From positions 124,001 through 188,000 of the forward strand of contig NZ_SJOO01000005.1 in NCBI RefSeq assembly GCF_004331265.1: 64,000 bases of DNA, read 5' to 3'. The notes under the pieces were generated by a model, which saw only the letters and a program-made list of their open reading frames with translations, was not told where the DNA came from and ran no database searches. The translations under genes were made by a program, and so were the position numbers. The first letter of the stretch is position 1, and the number at the start of each line of letters is the position of its first letter. This DNA is from Enterobacter wuhouensis (GTDB lineage: Bacteria > Pseudomonadota > Gammaproteobacteria > Enterobacterales > Enterobacteriaceae). Below, piece after piece: positions 9,979 to 20,790 of the stretch.

Positions 9979-11886
9979 ATGCGGTTGTTTATTGCCGAAA
10001 AGCCGAGCCTGGCCCGTGCCATCGCCGACGTGCTGCCTAAGCCGCACCGCAAAGGCGACGGCTTTATCGAATGCGGCAACGGGCAGGTGGTCACCTGGTG
10101 CATAGGTCACCTGCTTGAGCAGGCGCAGCCGGACGTCTACGACAGCCGCTACGCCCGCTGGAACCTGAACGATCTGCCCATCGTGCCGGAAAAATGGCGC
10201 CTGCAGCCCCGTCCGTCCGTGACCAAACAGCTCAACGTGATCAAGCGCTTCCTCCATGAGGCTGCCGAAATCGTTCACGCGGGTGACCCGGACAGGGAAG
10301 GACAGCTGCTGGTTGACGAGGTGCTGGACTATCTTGAGCTGGCGCCGGACAAGCGCCAGCAGGTGCAGCGCTGCCTGATCAACGACCTCAACCCGCAGGC
10401 CGTCGAGCGGGCGATTTCGCGCCTGCGCGCCAACAGCGAGTTTATTCCGCTGTGCGTCTCGGCTTTAGCCCGCGCCCGCGCCGACTGGCTGTACGGCATC
10501 AACATGACCCGCGCCTACACCATTCTTGGGCGCAACGCGGGCTATCAGGGCGTACTTTCAGTGGGGCGCGTGCAGACGCCGGTGCTGGGGCTGGTGGTGC
10601 GTCGCGACGAAGAGATTGAAAACTTCGTTGCCAAAGATTTCTTTGAAGTGAAGGCGCACATCGTCACGCCAAAAGACGAGCGCTTTACCGCCGTCTGGCA
10701 GCCGAGCGACGCCTGTGAATCCTATCAGGATGAAGAGGGGCGGCTGCTTCATCGTCCGCTTGCCGATCACGTCGTGAACCGCATTACCGGCCAGCCCGCG
10801 ATCGTCACCAGCTATAACGATAAGCGGGAATCAGAACCCGCGCCGCTGCCGTTTTCGCTTTCTGCTCTGCAGATTGAGGCGGCCAAAAAGTTTGGATTAA
10901 GCGCGCAGAACGTGCTGGACATCTGCCAGAAGCTGTATGAAACCCATAAGCTCATCACCTATCCGCGCTCTGACAGCCGCTATCTGCCGGAAGAGCACTT
11001 TGCCGGACGCCACTCGGTGATGAACGCCATCGGCGTACACGCGCCGGATCTGCTGCCGCAGTCGGTGATTAACCCCGATACCCATAACCGCTGCTGGGAC
11101 GATAAAAAGGTGGATGCCCACCATGCGATTATCCCGACGGCGCGCGCCAGCAGCGTCAACCTGACCGACAACGAAGCGAAGGTCTATAACCTGGTTGCCC
11201 GCCAGTACCTGATGCAGTTCTGCCCCGATGCGGTGTTCCGTAAATGCGTCATTGAGCTTGAGATAGCCAAGGGCAAGTTTGTCGCCAAAGCGCGTTTTCT
11301 TGCGGAAGCGGGCTGGCGCACGCTGCTGGGCAACAAAGAGCGCGATGAGGAGAACGACGGCACGCCGCTGCCCGTCGTTGCCAAAGACGACGAGCTGCTG
11401 TGCGAGAAGGGCGAAGTGGTGGAACGTCAGACCCAGCCGCCGCGGCACTTTACCGACGCGACGCTGCTCTCGGCGATGACCGGGATCGCCCGCTTTGTGC
11501 AGGATAAAGATCTGAAGAAGATCCTCCGTGCAACCGACGGTCTGGGAACGGAGGCGACGCGTGCAGGCATTATCGAGCTGTTGTTCAAGCGCGGTTTCCT
11601 GGAGAAAAAAGGGCGCTATATTCACTCAACCGAGCCGGGGCGCGCGTTAATTCACTCCTTGCCGGAGCTGGCCGCCAGGCCTGACATGACCGCGCACTGG
11701 GAGTCGATACTGACGCAGATAAGCGAGAAGCAGTGCCGTTACCAGGACTTTATGCAGCCGCTGGTCGGGACGCTTTACCAGCTGATCGATCAGGCGCGCA
11801 GCACGCCGGTGAAAACGTTCAGAGGGATGGTTGCACCCGGTAGCGGCGCGAAGAAACCGTTCAAGAAGAAAAAGAGCGCGGCCTGA
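9979..11886 (+). CDS. topB: DNA topoisomerase III
   Basis: 635 residues, slightly shorter than the 653 of E. coli. A type IA topoisomerase that decatenates DNA and works with RecQ-type helicases. The Toprim start [20 protein letters not shown] and its acidic triad [12 protein letters not shown] are visible; the catalytic Tyr lies in [13 protein letters not shown] near residue 327. The C-terminus ends in a lysine-rich tail ([11 protein letters not shown]) as in the family. The frame is open to a TTG at 9961 inside selD, but ATG 9979 gives the standard N-terminus. Confidence 0.96.
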   Translation: MRLFIAEKPSLARAIADVLPKPHRKGDGFIECGNGQVVTWCIGHLLEQAQPDVYDSRYARWNLNDLPIVPEKWRLQPRPSVTKQLNVIKRFLHEAAEIVHAGDPDREGQLLVDEVLDYLELAPDKRQQVQRCLINDLNPQAVERAISRLRANSEFIPLCVSALARARADWLYGINMTRAYTILGRNAGYQGVLSVGRVQTPVLGLVVRRDEEIENFVAKDFFEVKAHIVTPKDERFTAVWQPSDACESYQDEEGRLLHRPLADHVVNRITGQPAIVTSYNDKRESEPAPLPFSLSALQIEAAKKFGLSAQNVLDICQKLYETHKLITYPRSDSRYLPEEHFAGRHSVMNAIGVHAPDLLPQSVINPDTHNRCWDDKKVDAHHAIIPTARASSVNLTDNEAKVYNLVARQYLMQFCPDAVFRKCVIELEIAKGKFVAKARFLAEAGWRTLLGNKERDEENDGTPLPVVAKDDELLCEKGEVVERQTQPPRHFTDATLLSAMTGIARFVQDKDLKKILRATDGLGTEATRAGIIELLFKRGFLEKKGRYIHSTEPGRALIHSLPELAARPDMTAHWESILTQISEKQCRYQDFMQPLVGTLYQLIDQARSTPVKTFRGMVAPGSGAKKPFKKKKSAA

Positions 11887-11901
11887 TACGCCCGGTTTTC
11901 T

Positions 11902-11936
11902 CCCTCTCCCCGTGGGAGAGGGCCGGGGTGAGGGCA
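11902..11936. repeat. Short palindromic repeat, CCCTCTCC type, after topB
   Basis: CCCTCTCCCCGTGGGAGAGGG followed by CCGGGGTGAGGGC lies between the converging topB and gdhA. It is the same element as at 2991, in inverse orientation (here the GTGAGGG tail is on the right). Confidence 0.7.
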
Positions 11937-11957
11937 CCCGGCCGCACGATATAAACC

Positions 11958-13316
<1,359 letters not shown>

Positions 13317-13515
13317 TTATCATGCGTAGATGTTATGTGTTGTTTTTTTGACTATACCACCCGCACCGCTTTGCGAGGCAAGCAGAAATGCAGGGCGAAA
13401 GGGAAATTAATGAGCCGGGTTGCGTCATAACAAAAAACGATGACGAGATAAATTAAAGGTTCTGGCCTGGATTACCGTTATAGTCAGTATCAGGACACAA
13501 CAGGAAGATAAGTCT

Positions 13516-13788
13516 ATGAACCGCTACGTGATGACCGCGTTATGTTTGATGTTTACCGCAGGCGCTCAGGCCGATCGCATTCGTCCGGACGTGGAAGTGA
13601 ACGTGCCGCCGGAGGTGTTTAGCTCCAGCGGCCAGCGCGCGCAGCCCTGTAACCAGTGCTGCATCTATCAGGATAAGAACTATTCGGAGGGGGCCGTGGT
13701 AAAAGCGGACGGCGTGTTACTCCAGTGCCAGCGCGATGAACGCACCATCAGCACGAACCCGCTGGTCTGGCGTCGCGTAAAAGAATAA
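13516..13788 (+). CDS. ynjH: Secreted protein YnjH (DUF1496)
   Basis: 90 residues with a signal peptide (MNRYVMTALCLMFTAGAQA). The mature part carries the cysteine cluster CNQCCIYQDKNYSEGAVV characteristic of DUF1496. Function unknown; expected in the periplasm. Its 3' end overlaps the convergent nudG by 41 bases. Confidence 0.88.
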   Translation: MNRYVMTALCLMFTAGAQADRIRPDVEVNVPPEVFSSSGQRAQPCNQCCIYQDKNYSEGAVVKADGVLLQCQRDERTISTNPLVWRRVKE

Positions 13789-14164
13789 AGGCTTCAAGCA
13801 GCGGAATATCCGCCGGGGCCAGGTCGTAGGCGAACGCCTCTTCCGGCGTACACCATACCAGGGCGCTGTGGTAGTGCGCCGTCAGTTTTCCGCTAAACGC
13901 GGGAACGTGCCAGGCGTGCAGGTTGATTAACCGCTGCGACACCTCGCGCTGGTGGCTCGCGACGTATTGCGCGGGCTGCGCCTCAATACCCAACTCTTCA
14001 CGCAGTTCGCGGATAAGGGCCTCGGGCTGGGTTTCTCCGGCTTCGACTTTCCCGCCCGCAAATTCCCACATGCCGGGCTGATCGGCATGGGCAGGGCGCT
14101 GTGCCAGTAAGATGTTGTCGTCTTTTTCGATGATGGCGGCAACGACATCGAGTGTTTTCAGCAT
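13748..14164 (-). CDS. nudG: CTP pyrophosphohydrolase NudG (Nudix)
   Basis: 138 residues. The Nudix box is complete: GGKVEAGETQPEALIRELREE... with the ELREELGI end (residues about 37-60). The family member NudG hydrolyses CTP, dCTP and oxidised or methylated pyrimidine nucleotides. An upstream in-frame ATG at 14227 would add 21 residues unlike the family, so ATG 14164 (MLKTLDVVAAII) is chosen. It is divergent from the next gene with only 75 bases between. Confidence 0.93.
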   Translation of the reverse strand: MLKTLDVVAAIIEKDDNILLAQRPAHADQPGMWEFAGGKVEAGETQPEALIRELREELGIEAQPAQYVASHQREVSQRLINLHAWHVPAFSGKLTAHYHSALVWCTPEEAFAYDLAPADIPLLEAFILLRDARPAGSC

Positions 14165-14239
14165 GGTCGTCAATACTTGATAGCAAAAAAAGACATAGTA
14201 TCGTGCCCTTTCAAAGAGTCCAGCCATCAGGAGAATCAG

Positions 14240-14809
14240 GTGAAAGAGACATCCACCTGGGTTAACCCCATCGAAACCCTTCCGTCCAGCCTAAAACCGA
14301 TTGCCGCTATGCAGAAAAAACGCTTCGGCGCGGTGCTTAACCCTACGCGCTGGTGGGGGCGCATGCCGCGTCTGTTCTGGCTGGTGGCGCTGTTTGTGGG
14401 CTTTCTGGAGCGTCGTCAGGCGCGCCTCAGCCCCGCGTTGCGCTCGCTGCTGATGACGCGTGTCTCGCAGCTGTGCCACTGCGCATTCTGTATCGATGCC
14501 AACAGCCTGCGGCTGGCCGAGCGCTCGGGAACGCTGGATAAGGTCCAGGCCGTCAGCGGCTGGCACCAGAGCACGCTGTTCAGCGATGAAGAACGCGCCG
14601 CGCTGGCGTTTGCCGAGGCGGTCACCGCCACGCCGCCGCAGGTGGATGACGACATAAAAGCACGGCTCAAACGCCACTTTACCGATGACGCCATTACCGA
14701 AATGACGGCCCTGATTGCGTTTCAGAATCTCTCCGCGCGCTTTAACGCCGCGCTCGATATTCCCGCGCAGGGGCTTTGCGCCACGTTTAAAGAGAAACCC
14801 CATGCTTGA
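14240..14809 (+). CDS. Carboxymuconolactone decarboxylase/AhpD-like protein
   Basis: 189 residues from the GTG at 14240, which has an ideal AGGAG six bases ahead; the frame is open upstream to 14177 but without a ribosome site. The family signature is the CHCAFCIDANSLRLA segment (residues about 77-91), with the CxxC and nearby His that act as a peroxidase/thiol-disulfide site in AhpD. In E. coli the comparable gene of this cluster, ynjA, lies at the other end next to ynjB; here that position is empty and this gene sits next to nudG instead. It overlaps ynjF by 8 bases, so the two are translationally coupled. Substrate unknown. Confidence 0.82.
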   Translation: MKETSTWVNPIETLPSSLKPIAAMQKKRFGAVLNPTRWWGRMPRLFWLVALFVGFLERRQARLSPALRSLLMTRVSQLCHCAFCIDANSLRLAERSGTLDKVQAVSGWHQSTLFSDEERAALAFAEAVTATPPQVDDDIKARLKRHFTDDAITEMTALIAFQNLSARFNAALDIPAQGLCATFKEKPHA

Positions 14810-15419
14810 TCGTCACCTGCACCCGCGCCTAAAGCCCGCCCTTAACCGCCTGGCATCCGTGCTGGATAAACCCGGCATTTCGCCGGATGGACTGACCCTC
14901 ACCGGGTTTGCTATCGGCGTGCTTGCGCTGCCGTTTCTGGCGCTGGGCTGGTATCCGGCGGCGCTGATTGCGATTGTCCTGAACCGCCTGCTGGATGGTC
15001 TGGACGGCGCGCTCGCACGGCGCAGAGGCCTGACTGACGCGGGGGGCTTTCTCGATATCGCGCTCGACTTTCTGTTCTACGCCCTGGTGCCGTTTGGCTT
15101 TGCCCTGGCGACACCCGCAGAGAATGCGCTGGCCGCGGCCTGGCTGCTGTTTGCGTTTATCGGCACCGGCAGCAGCTTTCTGGCCTTTGCGGCGCTGGCG
15201 GCGAAGCATAACATCGATAACCCCGGCTATGCGCACAAGTCGTTTTACTACATCGGCGGGTTAACGGAGGGAACGGAGACCATCGCGCTGTTTGTGCTGT
15301 GCTGCCTGTTTCCGGCGCACTTCGCGCTGCTTGCGTGGGCGTTTGGCGCGCTGTGCTGGCTGACCACCACAACGCGCATCTGGAGCGGTTACGTGACGCT
15401 GAGGTCGCTCACCCCTTAG
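14802..15419 (+). CDS. ynjF: CDP-alcohol phosphatidyltransferase family protein YnjF
   Basis: 205 residues, integral membrane. The catalytic CDP-alcohol motif lies at residues about 64-88 (DGLDGALAR, then D in GGFLDIALD), followed by several hydrophobic helices. The family transfers a phospho-alcohol from a CDP-linked donor; the substrate of YnjF is not known. Start ATG 14802 overlaps the end of the preceding gene. Its last 4 bases overlap the convergent ynjE. Confidence 0.9.
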   Translation: MLDRHLHPRLKPALNRLASVLDKPGISPDGLTLTGFAIGVLALPFLALGWYPAALIAIVLNRLLDGLDGALARRRGLTDAGGFLDIALDFLFYALVPFGFALATPAENALAAAWLLFAFIGTGSSFLAFAALAAKHNIDNPGYAHKSFYYIGGLTEGTETIALFVLCCLFPAHFALLAWAFGALCWLTTTTRIWSGYVTLRSLTP

Positions 15420-16723
15420 AGAGAACTTTCGGGCCCGCGTTCGCCGGTGGATACCGGGTTCTGCGGGTGGCTGCTCCATTCGTACCAGCCGCCGTCATAG
15501 ACCGCGACGTTCTGCCAGCCCATGGCGCGTGCGTACATAAAGGTTTCCGACGCGCGCCAGCCGGTCCCGCAGTAAAACGCCACGTGCTGTTCCGGCAGAA
15601 TATTCCAGGTCTTCCACATGGCGGCAATATCGTCGGCGCTGCGCATGGTGCCGTCCGGGTTATGGAAATCCTCCATGTGCGTGGCGTCGCTGCCCGCGTG
15701 GCCCCAGCGCGCCCCGGCAATTTCGCCTTTCGGCTTGATGTAGCTGTAGCCGCTGGTTTCACCGATAAACTCCGGCCACGAGCGGATGCTGACCAGCGAA
15801 GCATCCTTGCGGTGAAGCATGCCGCGCGCCTGCGCCATATCGACCATCAGCTGCGGCTGTCCGGGGATTGGTGCGCCGAATTCAGGCGCAGGCTTCACGT
15901 CTGCTGGCATCCCGCGCTCGACCGGCAGGTTTGCGTCGGACCATGCCTTCCAGCCGCCGTCGAGAATGCGGACATCCTTCACGCCCGCGTAGAGCATAAT
16001 CTGCGCCACGCGCGCGGCGGCGTAGACGTCGCGACCGTACAGAATGACGGTGGTATCGTGGCGGATACCGTGCTTCGCCATCAGCGCCTTCAGCTTGTCG
16101 TCAGAAACCTTGTTCCACAGCGGCTCGCTCTCGACCTCGTTGGTGTCGATATAGCCTGCGCCCGGAATATGGCTGAGCAGGTAAAACTTCGGCGCGCCCC
16201 AGGCGGCTTCAATGACCTTCCAGTCGCCCGCAGGCGCGGCAGTTTCCGGCTTGCCCTGCTGCAGCCGGGAGATCCACTGCGGATAGACCAGCTGTTCAAA
16301 ATGCGCCAGCCGCTGCAAACGGTCCGGAGCCTGCAGGGCATCGTTGAGAAGCGAGACATGAGAAAATCCGGCTTTCTCCAGACGGTTTTTTACCGCCCGG
16401 TTGTCTGCATCGTTACCGTACAGGGCGAGCGCTGAGGATGGCGTCAGCCGGTGCTGCTTCGCCCAGCCAGAGAGCTGTTCGTCGCTCATTGCGCTAAGCC
16501 AGCTGGCGGAGAGGTTTAGCGCGGCAGGTTCATGCCCGGAGGTTCCGCCGGGCCCTTGCGGCCAGCCGTTGTAATAGGCGCTGATACGGGTGTCGATCGC
16601 AGCGCCCTGTTGCGCTTGCAGCTGAGCCAGCGTAAGGGTATGGGGCATATCAGCCGCCAGAGAGGAAAATGAGGCGAGGCCGCAAAGCATGGCCAGCGCG
16701 GTCAGTTGAGAAACACGTTTCAT
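15416..16723 (-). CDS. ynjE: Thiosulfate sulfurtransferase YnjE (multi-rhodanese, exported)
   Basis: 435 residues with a signal peptide (MKRVSQLTALAMLCGLASFSSLAA). Three rhodanese-like domains are expected; only the last has the active loop, YCGTGWRASE with the catalytic Cys near residue 382. The GARWGHAGSDATHMEDFHNP segment precedes it. It should move sulfane sulfur in the periplasm. It follows the ynjBCD transporter genes on the same strand after a 73-base gap. Confidence 0.93.
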   Translation of the reverse strand: MKRVSQLTALAMLCGLASFSSLAADMPHTLTLAQLQAQQGAAIDTRISAYYNGWPQGPGGTSGHEPAALNLSASWLSAMSDEQLSGWAKQHRLTPSSALALYGNDADNRAVKNRLEKAGFSHVSLLNDALQAPDRLQRLAHFEQLVYPQWISRLQQGKPETAAPAGDWKVIEAAWGAPKFYLLSHIPGAGYIDTNEVESEPLWNKVSDDKLKALMAKHGIRHDTTVILYGRDVYAAARVAQIMLYAGVKDVRILDGGWKAWSDANLPVERGMPADVKPAPEFGAPIPGQPQLMVDMAQARGMLHRKDASLVSIRSWPEFIGETSGYSYIKPKGEIAGARWGHAGSDATHMEDFHNPDGTMRSADDIAAMWKTWNILPEQHVAFYCGTGWRASETFMYARAMGWQNVAVYDGGWYEWSSHPQNPVSTGERGPESSL

Positions 16724-16796
16724 CGAAAAACCTGACGTCAGTTAAAGAGGGGGGCATTGTCGTCTCTCCCGGAACGGAAAACATTGCGTTAGCACA

Positions 16797-17417
16797 TTAT
16801 TGCCAGCGAGAAACCGCAATCACCTCGCCGCCGGGCGGAATATCCTCCTCGTCATGCGTGACCAACACCGCTGGAATATTACGTGCACGGATGACGTCAA
16901 ACACCCACGTCCGAAACGAGGCGCGAAGCGTTTTATCGAGACGGCTGAACGGTTCATCAAGCAGTAGCGCCTGCGGTTCGGCAAGCAGGGCGCGCAGCAG
17001 GCTTACCCTGGCGCGTTCTCCCCCCGAAAGCGTAGTAGGATCGCCGCCATAGTGGTTTTCAAGCCCGGCAGAGCGTAGCGCCTGCTCAACGGTTTCCCGG
17101 CGGGCGCGCCCGCTTACGCGCGAAGGGAGCGCGAGCATCAGGTTTTGCCCGACGCTGAAGTGATCGAACAGCAGGGCGTCCTGGAAGAGGATGCCGATCC
17201 CGCGCTTTTCTACCGGGAGCGTATCGCAGCGCCGGTTGTCCAGCCACAGTTCGCCCTGTGCCTGAAAGTCCGCGGAAAGTGCCCCCACCATCCAGGTGAA
17301 AAGCGTTGATTTTCCGCTGCCGGAGGGGCCCATCAGGGTAACGATCTGCCCTGCCTGAACGCTAAAGTTCACCCCGTGAAAGAGTGGCGTAATGGTCAGG
17401 TTTTTCACTTCCAGCAT
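16797..17417 (-). CDS. ynjD: ABC transporter ATP-binding protein YnjD
   Basis: 206 residues. Walker A GPSGSGKST at residue 31, signature LSGGERARVSLLRALL near residue 127, Walker B LLLDEPFS near residue 150, and the switch His in VLVTHDEED. Its start codon overlaps the stop codon of ynjC by one base. Together with YnjB and YnjC it forms an importer of unknown substrate. Confidence 0.93.
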   Translation of the reverse strand: MLEVKNLTITPLFHGVNFSVQAGQIVTLMGPSGSGKSTLFTWMVGALSADFQAQGELWLDNRRCDTLPVEKRGIGILFQDALLFDHFSVGQNLMLALPSRVSGRARRETVEQALRSAGLENHYGGDPTTLSGGERARVSLLRALLAEPQALLLDEPFSRLDKTLRASFRTWVFDVIRARNIPAVLVTHDEEDIPPGGEVIAVSRWQ

Positions 17418-18952
17418 TAACGTAATCCTCGTCGATAACGGCCCGCGAGCCGGGAGAGCAGCGCGGCGACGGCAAATATAAACCCGGCGATCAGCAGCAG
17501 CCCCAGCGCCCGGTTAGCGAGTACGGGAACGCTGCCGCCGCTGCTCAATGCAACGGCCTCCGTCGTGAGGGTGGCGAAACGTCCTGCGCCGAGCCAGAGC
17601 GTGGGCATGTACTGCGCCATGCTCACCGAAAAACCGGTGGCAAAGGCCAGCAGGGCCGGGCGCACAAGCAGGGGGCATTTCAGCAGCCAGAACCGCTTAG
17701 CGCGTCGCCACCCGAGCGTTCTGGCGGTAAGGATAAGGCGCGGATCGAGCCTGCGCCAGGCCGGCTGCACGATCAGCAGCATCCAGGGAAACACCCACAG
17801 CAGGTGGCTCCAGAGGACGGCGATAAACTGCCCGTCAATGCCAAGCGCTAAGGCGACGGTATATTGCCCGGAGACCAGCGGCAGCGCGGGAAGGGCGAGC
17901 GGCAGCCAGACCCACAGCGCGCCGCGCGGTGGCCCCCACTCCAGCCAGACGAAGATCAGCCCAAGCGCCAGCAGGCTGGAAAGCAGGCCCAGCGCGAGGC
18001 TGGTGGTCACAAGGTCGTACGCGAAAGACGCCCGTCGCGCCAGGAAAAGCAGAATGACTGCACACATTATCCCGCATCCGGGCAGCAGCCAGGAGAGCGA
18101 CTTTTCCGGGATCGCGACGGTTGAGCAACGACGGATGCCGGAAAGATTGGGTAACGTGCGCCGCCAGAGGCGCCACGCGCCGTAGCCCAGCGCGGCGAGC
18201 AGGGCCAGCAGCAGGAGCAAGAGAAGGCACAGCAACATCCCCTTTGCCTGCTGCTGCGCATCGCCCTGGCTGAGCCATTGCCACGCCAGCACCGCCAGCG
18301 TCGGGGGATTTCCCGGCCCAAGAATGAGGGATACATCCACAACCGAAAGTGACCAGGCGAGTACCGCCAGCATCACCGCGCCCAGCGCAGGGGCAACGGT
18401 AGGCAGCATCAGCCAGCACAGCCGCTGCAGGCGACCGTAGCCCAGGGTTTGTAATACCACGTTCTGTTGCCCCAGCCGCGTTTCGGGCAGCGCGGCGTAA
18501 ATGGCCCACAGCACGAAGGCGCTCTCCTTGACGGCAAGCGTCAACCCGAGCCCGATGCCGTAGCGATCGAGCCGGGGCGAGCAGAAAGAGCAGATCTGAT
18601 AAAGCACGCCGCCCTCGGCAAACATCAGCAGCGCGCTGGTGGCAAACGCGACGTGGGGAACGGCCAGCAGCCAGGGGAGATGGGTATGCAGGCGACGCCA
18701 CCGTTCGCCTGGCCAGAGCGCGGCGATGCAGCCCAGGGCAATCACCAGCGCGCCCAGCGTTGCAATCAGCGTGGAGACCAGCGTAGCGGCGAGCGCCTGC
18801 GGCAGCTGCGGATCGTCAAACAGGGACTGCCAGTTCGCCAGCGAAAGCGCCGGCACCGCCAGCATGACGCCCGCAGGGAAAAGCGGCAGATAGATGGCCG
18901 CTATCGCTATGGCTATGAGCCAGCTCAGCGGGTGCCGTAGCGGCGAAGCCAT
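17417..18952 (-). CDS. ynjC: ABC transporter permease YnjC
   Basis: 511 residues with about a dozen hydrophobic segments in two homologous halves, i.e. a fused pair of permease domains like those of iron and thiamine importers. Overlaps ynjB by 28 bases and ynjD by one base, so the three genes are translationally coupled. Confidence 0.92.
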   Translation of the reverse strand: MASPLRHPLSWLIAIAIAAIYLPLFPAGVMLAVPALSLANWQSLFDDPQLPQALAATLVSTLIATLGALVIALGCIAALWPGERWRRLHTHLPWLLAVPHVAFATSALLMFAEGGVLYQICSFCSPRLDRYGIGLGLTLAVKESAFVLWAIYAALPETRLGQQNVVLQTLGYGRLQRLCWLMLPTVAPALGAVMLAVLAWSLSVVDVSLILGPGNPPTLAVLAWQWLSQGDAQQQAKGMLLCLLLLLLLALLAALGYGAWRLWRRTLPNLSGIRRCSTVAIPEKSLSWLLPGCGIMCAVILLFLARRASFAYDLVTTSLALGLLSSLLALGLIFVWLEWGPPRGALWVWLPLALPALPLVSGQYTVALALGIDGQFIAVLWSHLLWVFPWMLLIVQPAWRRLDPRLILTARTLGWRRAKRFWLLKCPLLVRPALLAFATGFSVSMAQYMPTLWLGAGRFATLTTEAVALSSGGSVPVLANRALGLLLIAGFIFAVAALLSRLAGRYRRGLR

Positions 18953-20094
18953 TCCTGCTCCAGTGCGTTAACCCATGCGGCGTGGGGTTCAGGAAGAATG
19001 GCCGGTAGCCCGGCGGGCGTATGGGCGAGTAGCGCTTTCGCCTCATCTGCGGGCAGGGTGCGGGCGTCAATGATGCTCGGATCGCCCCAGACGGCAGGAT
19101 CGGCCTTGCGGATCTGCGCCTGCGGCGAAAGCAGGAAATTGGCGACCACCTTCGCCCCCGCGCTGGCGCTGGCATTGGCCGGAATGGCGACGAAATGCAC
19201 GTTGCCTATCATCCCGTCCTGAAAGCCAAAGCTGTAGCTATCGGCGGGCAGCTCACCGCTGGCGACCTTCTGCCGCGTGTGGGAGGGGTTAAACGTCAGG
19301 GACAGGTTCAGGCTTCCGCCGGCAAGCAGGGCATCCATCCGGGCGGGTGACGGTGGAAAGTCTTTGCCTTCTCGCCACAGCAGGGGATGCAGCGCGTCCA
19401 GATAGGCCCACAGCGGCCCGGTCACCTGCCCGAAGCTGTCATCGGGCGCTTTTTTTAGCGCAGCCGGCTGCGGAGTGAGCGTGATAAGCAGCTGCTCCAG
19501 GAATGCTGTCCCGGTAAAATCAGGCGGACGCGGGTAGCTCACCTTGCCGGGATGTTGCCGGGCGTAAGCCAACAGCGCCTGCGGATCGGCAGGCGGCGTC
19601 GGCGTGCTGGTTTCGCGGGCGATGAAGGTCAGCTGAGCGCCGCCCCACGGGGATTCTGCACCCTCGGTCGGGATAGCGAAATCTTCCGTGACCGGCTTAC
19701 GCGTATCGACGTATCGCCAGTTGGGCAGCGCCTGCGCCCAGCCGGTTTGCAGCAGGTTCGACGCCTTCAGGGTACGGAAATTTTCGCCATTCACCCATAA
19801 AAGATCGACCGAACCGTTCTGGGTTTTCCCGGCAGCATGTTCTGTCTGGATGCGCTTAACGGCATCTGCGGCATCCGCCAGGTGAACGATCCTGAGATTG
19901 ATGGCGTAGTGCGTTTTCACCTCGCCGCTAACCCAGTCGAGGTAGCTATTGACGGCCCGATCGCCGCCCCAGGCGTTAAACCACACGGTCTGGCCTTTGG
20001 CCTCTTGCTGAATGGATTGCCAGCTGTCTGCTGAAAATGCCGGAGTTGCCACCAGCAAAGCTGTCAAAAACATGCAAAAACGCACACGGCGCAT
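18925..20094 (-). CDS. ynjB: Periplasmic solute-binding protein YnjB
   Basis: 389 residues with a signal peptide (MRRVRFCMFLTALLVATPAF). The mature part begins DSWQSIQQEAKGQTVWFNAWGG and looks like a type 2 periplasmic binding protein. It delivers the unknown substrate to YnjC. First gene of the ynjBCD transport group; the preceding TVP38 gene lies only 6 bases upstream. Confidence 0.92.
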   Translation of the reverse strand: MRRVRFCMFLTALLVATPAFSADSWQSIQQEAKGQTVWFNAWGGDRAVNSYLDWVSGEVKTHYAINLRIVHLADAADAVKRIQTEHAAGKTQNGSVDLLWVNGENFRTLKASNLLQTGWAQALPNWRYVDTRKPVTEDFAIPTEGAESPWGGAQLTFIARETSTPTPPADPQALLAYARQHPGKVSYPRPPDFTGTAFLEQLLITLTPQPAALKKAPDDSFGQVTGPLWAYLDALHPLLWREGKDFPPSPARMDALLAGGSLNLSLTFNPSHTRQKVASGELPADSYSFGFQDGMIGNVHFVAIPANASASAGAKVVANFLLSPQAQIRKADPAVWGDPSIIDARTLPADEAKALLAHTPAGLPAILPEPHAAWVNALEQEWLRRYGTR

Positions 20095-20100
20095 AATGCC

Positions 20101-20784
20101 TCACTTATAGGAAGAAGGGATATAGCGGGAAAGCAGCCAGCGAATGACCAGAGGTAATAACCCCAACAGTGTAAAGGCGAATAGCATTCCCGGCGACAAA
20201 ATATCACGCAGCGACGTCAGGTTTCCCAGCTCCCGCCCGGCGTTCAGAAAGATAATCGTTGCGGGTAACATGGCGATCTGGCTCACCCACCAGTAGCGGC
20301 GGACCCGAATGCGCGTCAGCCCCATCAGGAGATTCACCAGGAAAAACGGAAATGCGGGCATCAGGCGAAGGGCAAAAAGATAGCCTGCACCGTCGCGCGC
20401 CATGCCGGCGTTAACGGTAGTCATCTGCGATAAAAAGCGCTGCTGTACCCAGTCGCGCAGCAGATAACGGCTGGCGAGCATCGCCAGCGTCGCGCCAAGC
20501 GTAGAGGCGAAAGAGACAACGATTATGCCCTGCCACAGGCTGAAGAGCGCGCCGCCGAGCAGGGTGAGGATCGCGGCCCCGGGTATTGAGAGCGCAGAAA
20601 CCACGACGTAGAGCGCAAAATAGAGAATCAGGCTTTGCAGCGGATGTTGTTCGACATGCGTCATTAACGCCAGATGATGCGTTTTTACCGCCTCCAGCGA
20701 GAGCGTGCCCGGTGGCAATAGCGTGAATGCCAGTAAAAATGCGCCCAGAAGGGCGCACAGGAAGAGTATTTTTTTTATGTTCAC
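20101..20784 (-). CDS. TVP38/TMEM64 (SNARE-associated/DedA-like) membrane protein
   Basis: 227 residues, five or six hydrophobic segments, with the VVSALSIPGAAILTLLGGALFG-like core and the FALRLMPAFPFFLVNLLMGL segment typical of the family. The start is a GTG at 20784, six bases after the xthA stop, with no strong ribosome site, so translation may be coupled to xthA. In E. coli ydjX, ydjY, ydjZ and ynjA fill this position; here only one TVP38 gene is left. By position it corresponds to ydjX, but I do not assign the symbol with certainty. Function may concern membrane lipid handling. Confidence 0.85.
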   Translation of the reverse strand: MNIKKILFLCALLGAFLLAFTLLPPGTLSLEAVKTHHLALMTHVEQHPLQSLILYFALYVVVSALSIPGAAILTLLGGALFSLWQGIIVVSFASTLGATLAMLASRYLLRDWVQQRFLSQMTTVNAGMARDGAGYLFALRLMPAFPFFLVNLLMGLTRIRVRRYWWVSQIAMLPATIIFLNAGRELGNLTSLRDILSPGMLFAFTLLGLLPLVIRWLLSRYIPSSYK

Positions 20785-20790
20785 GCGGAA

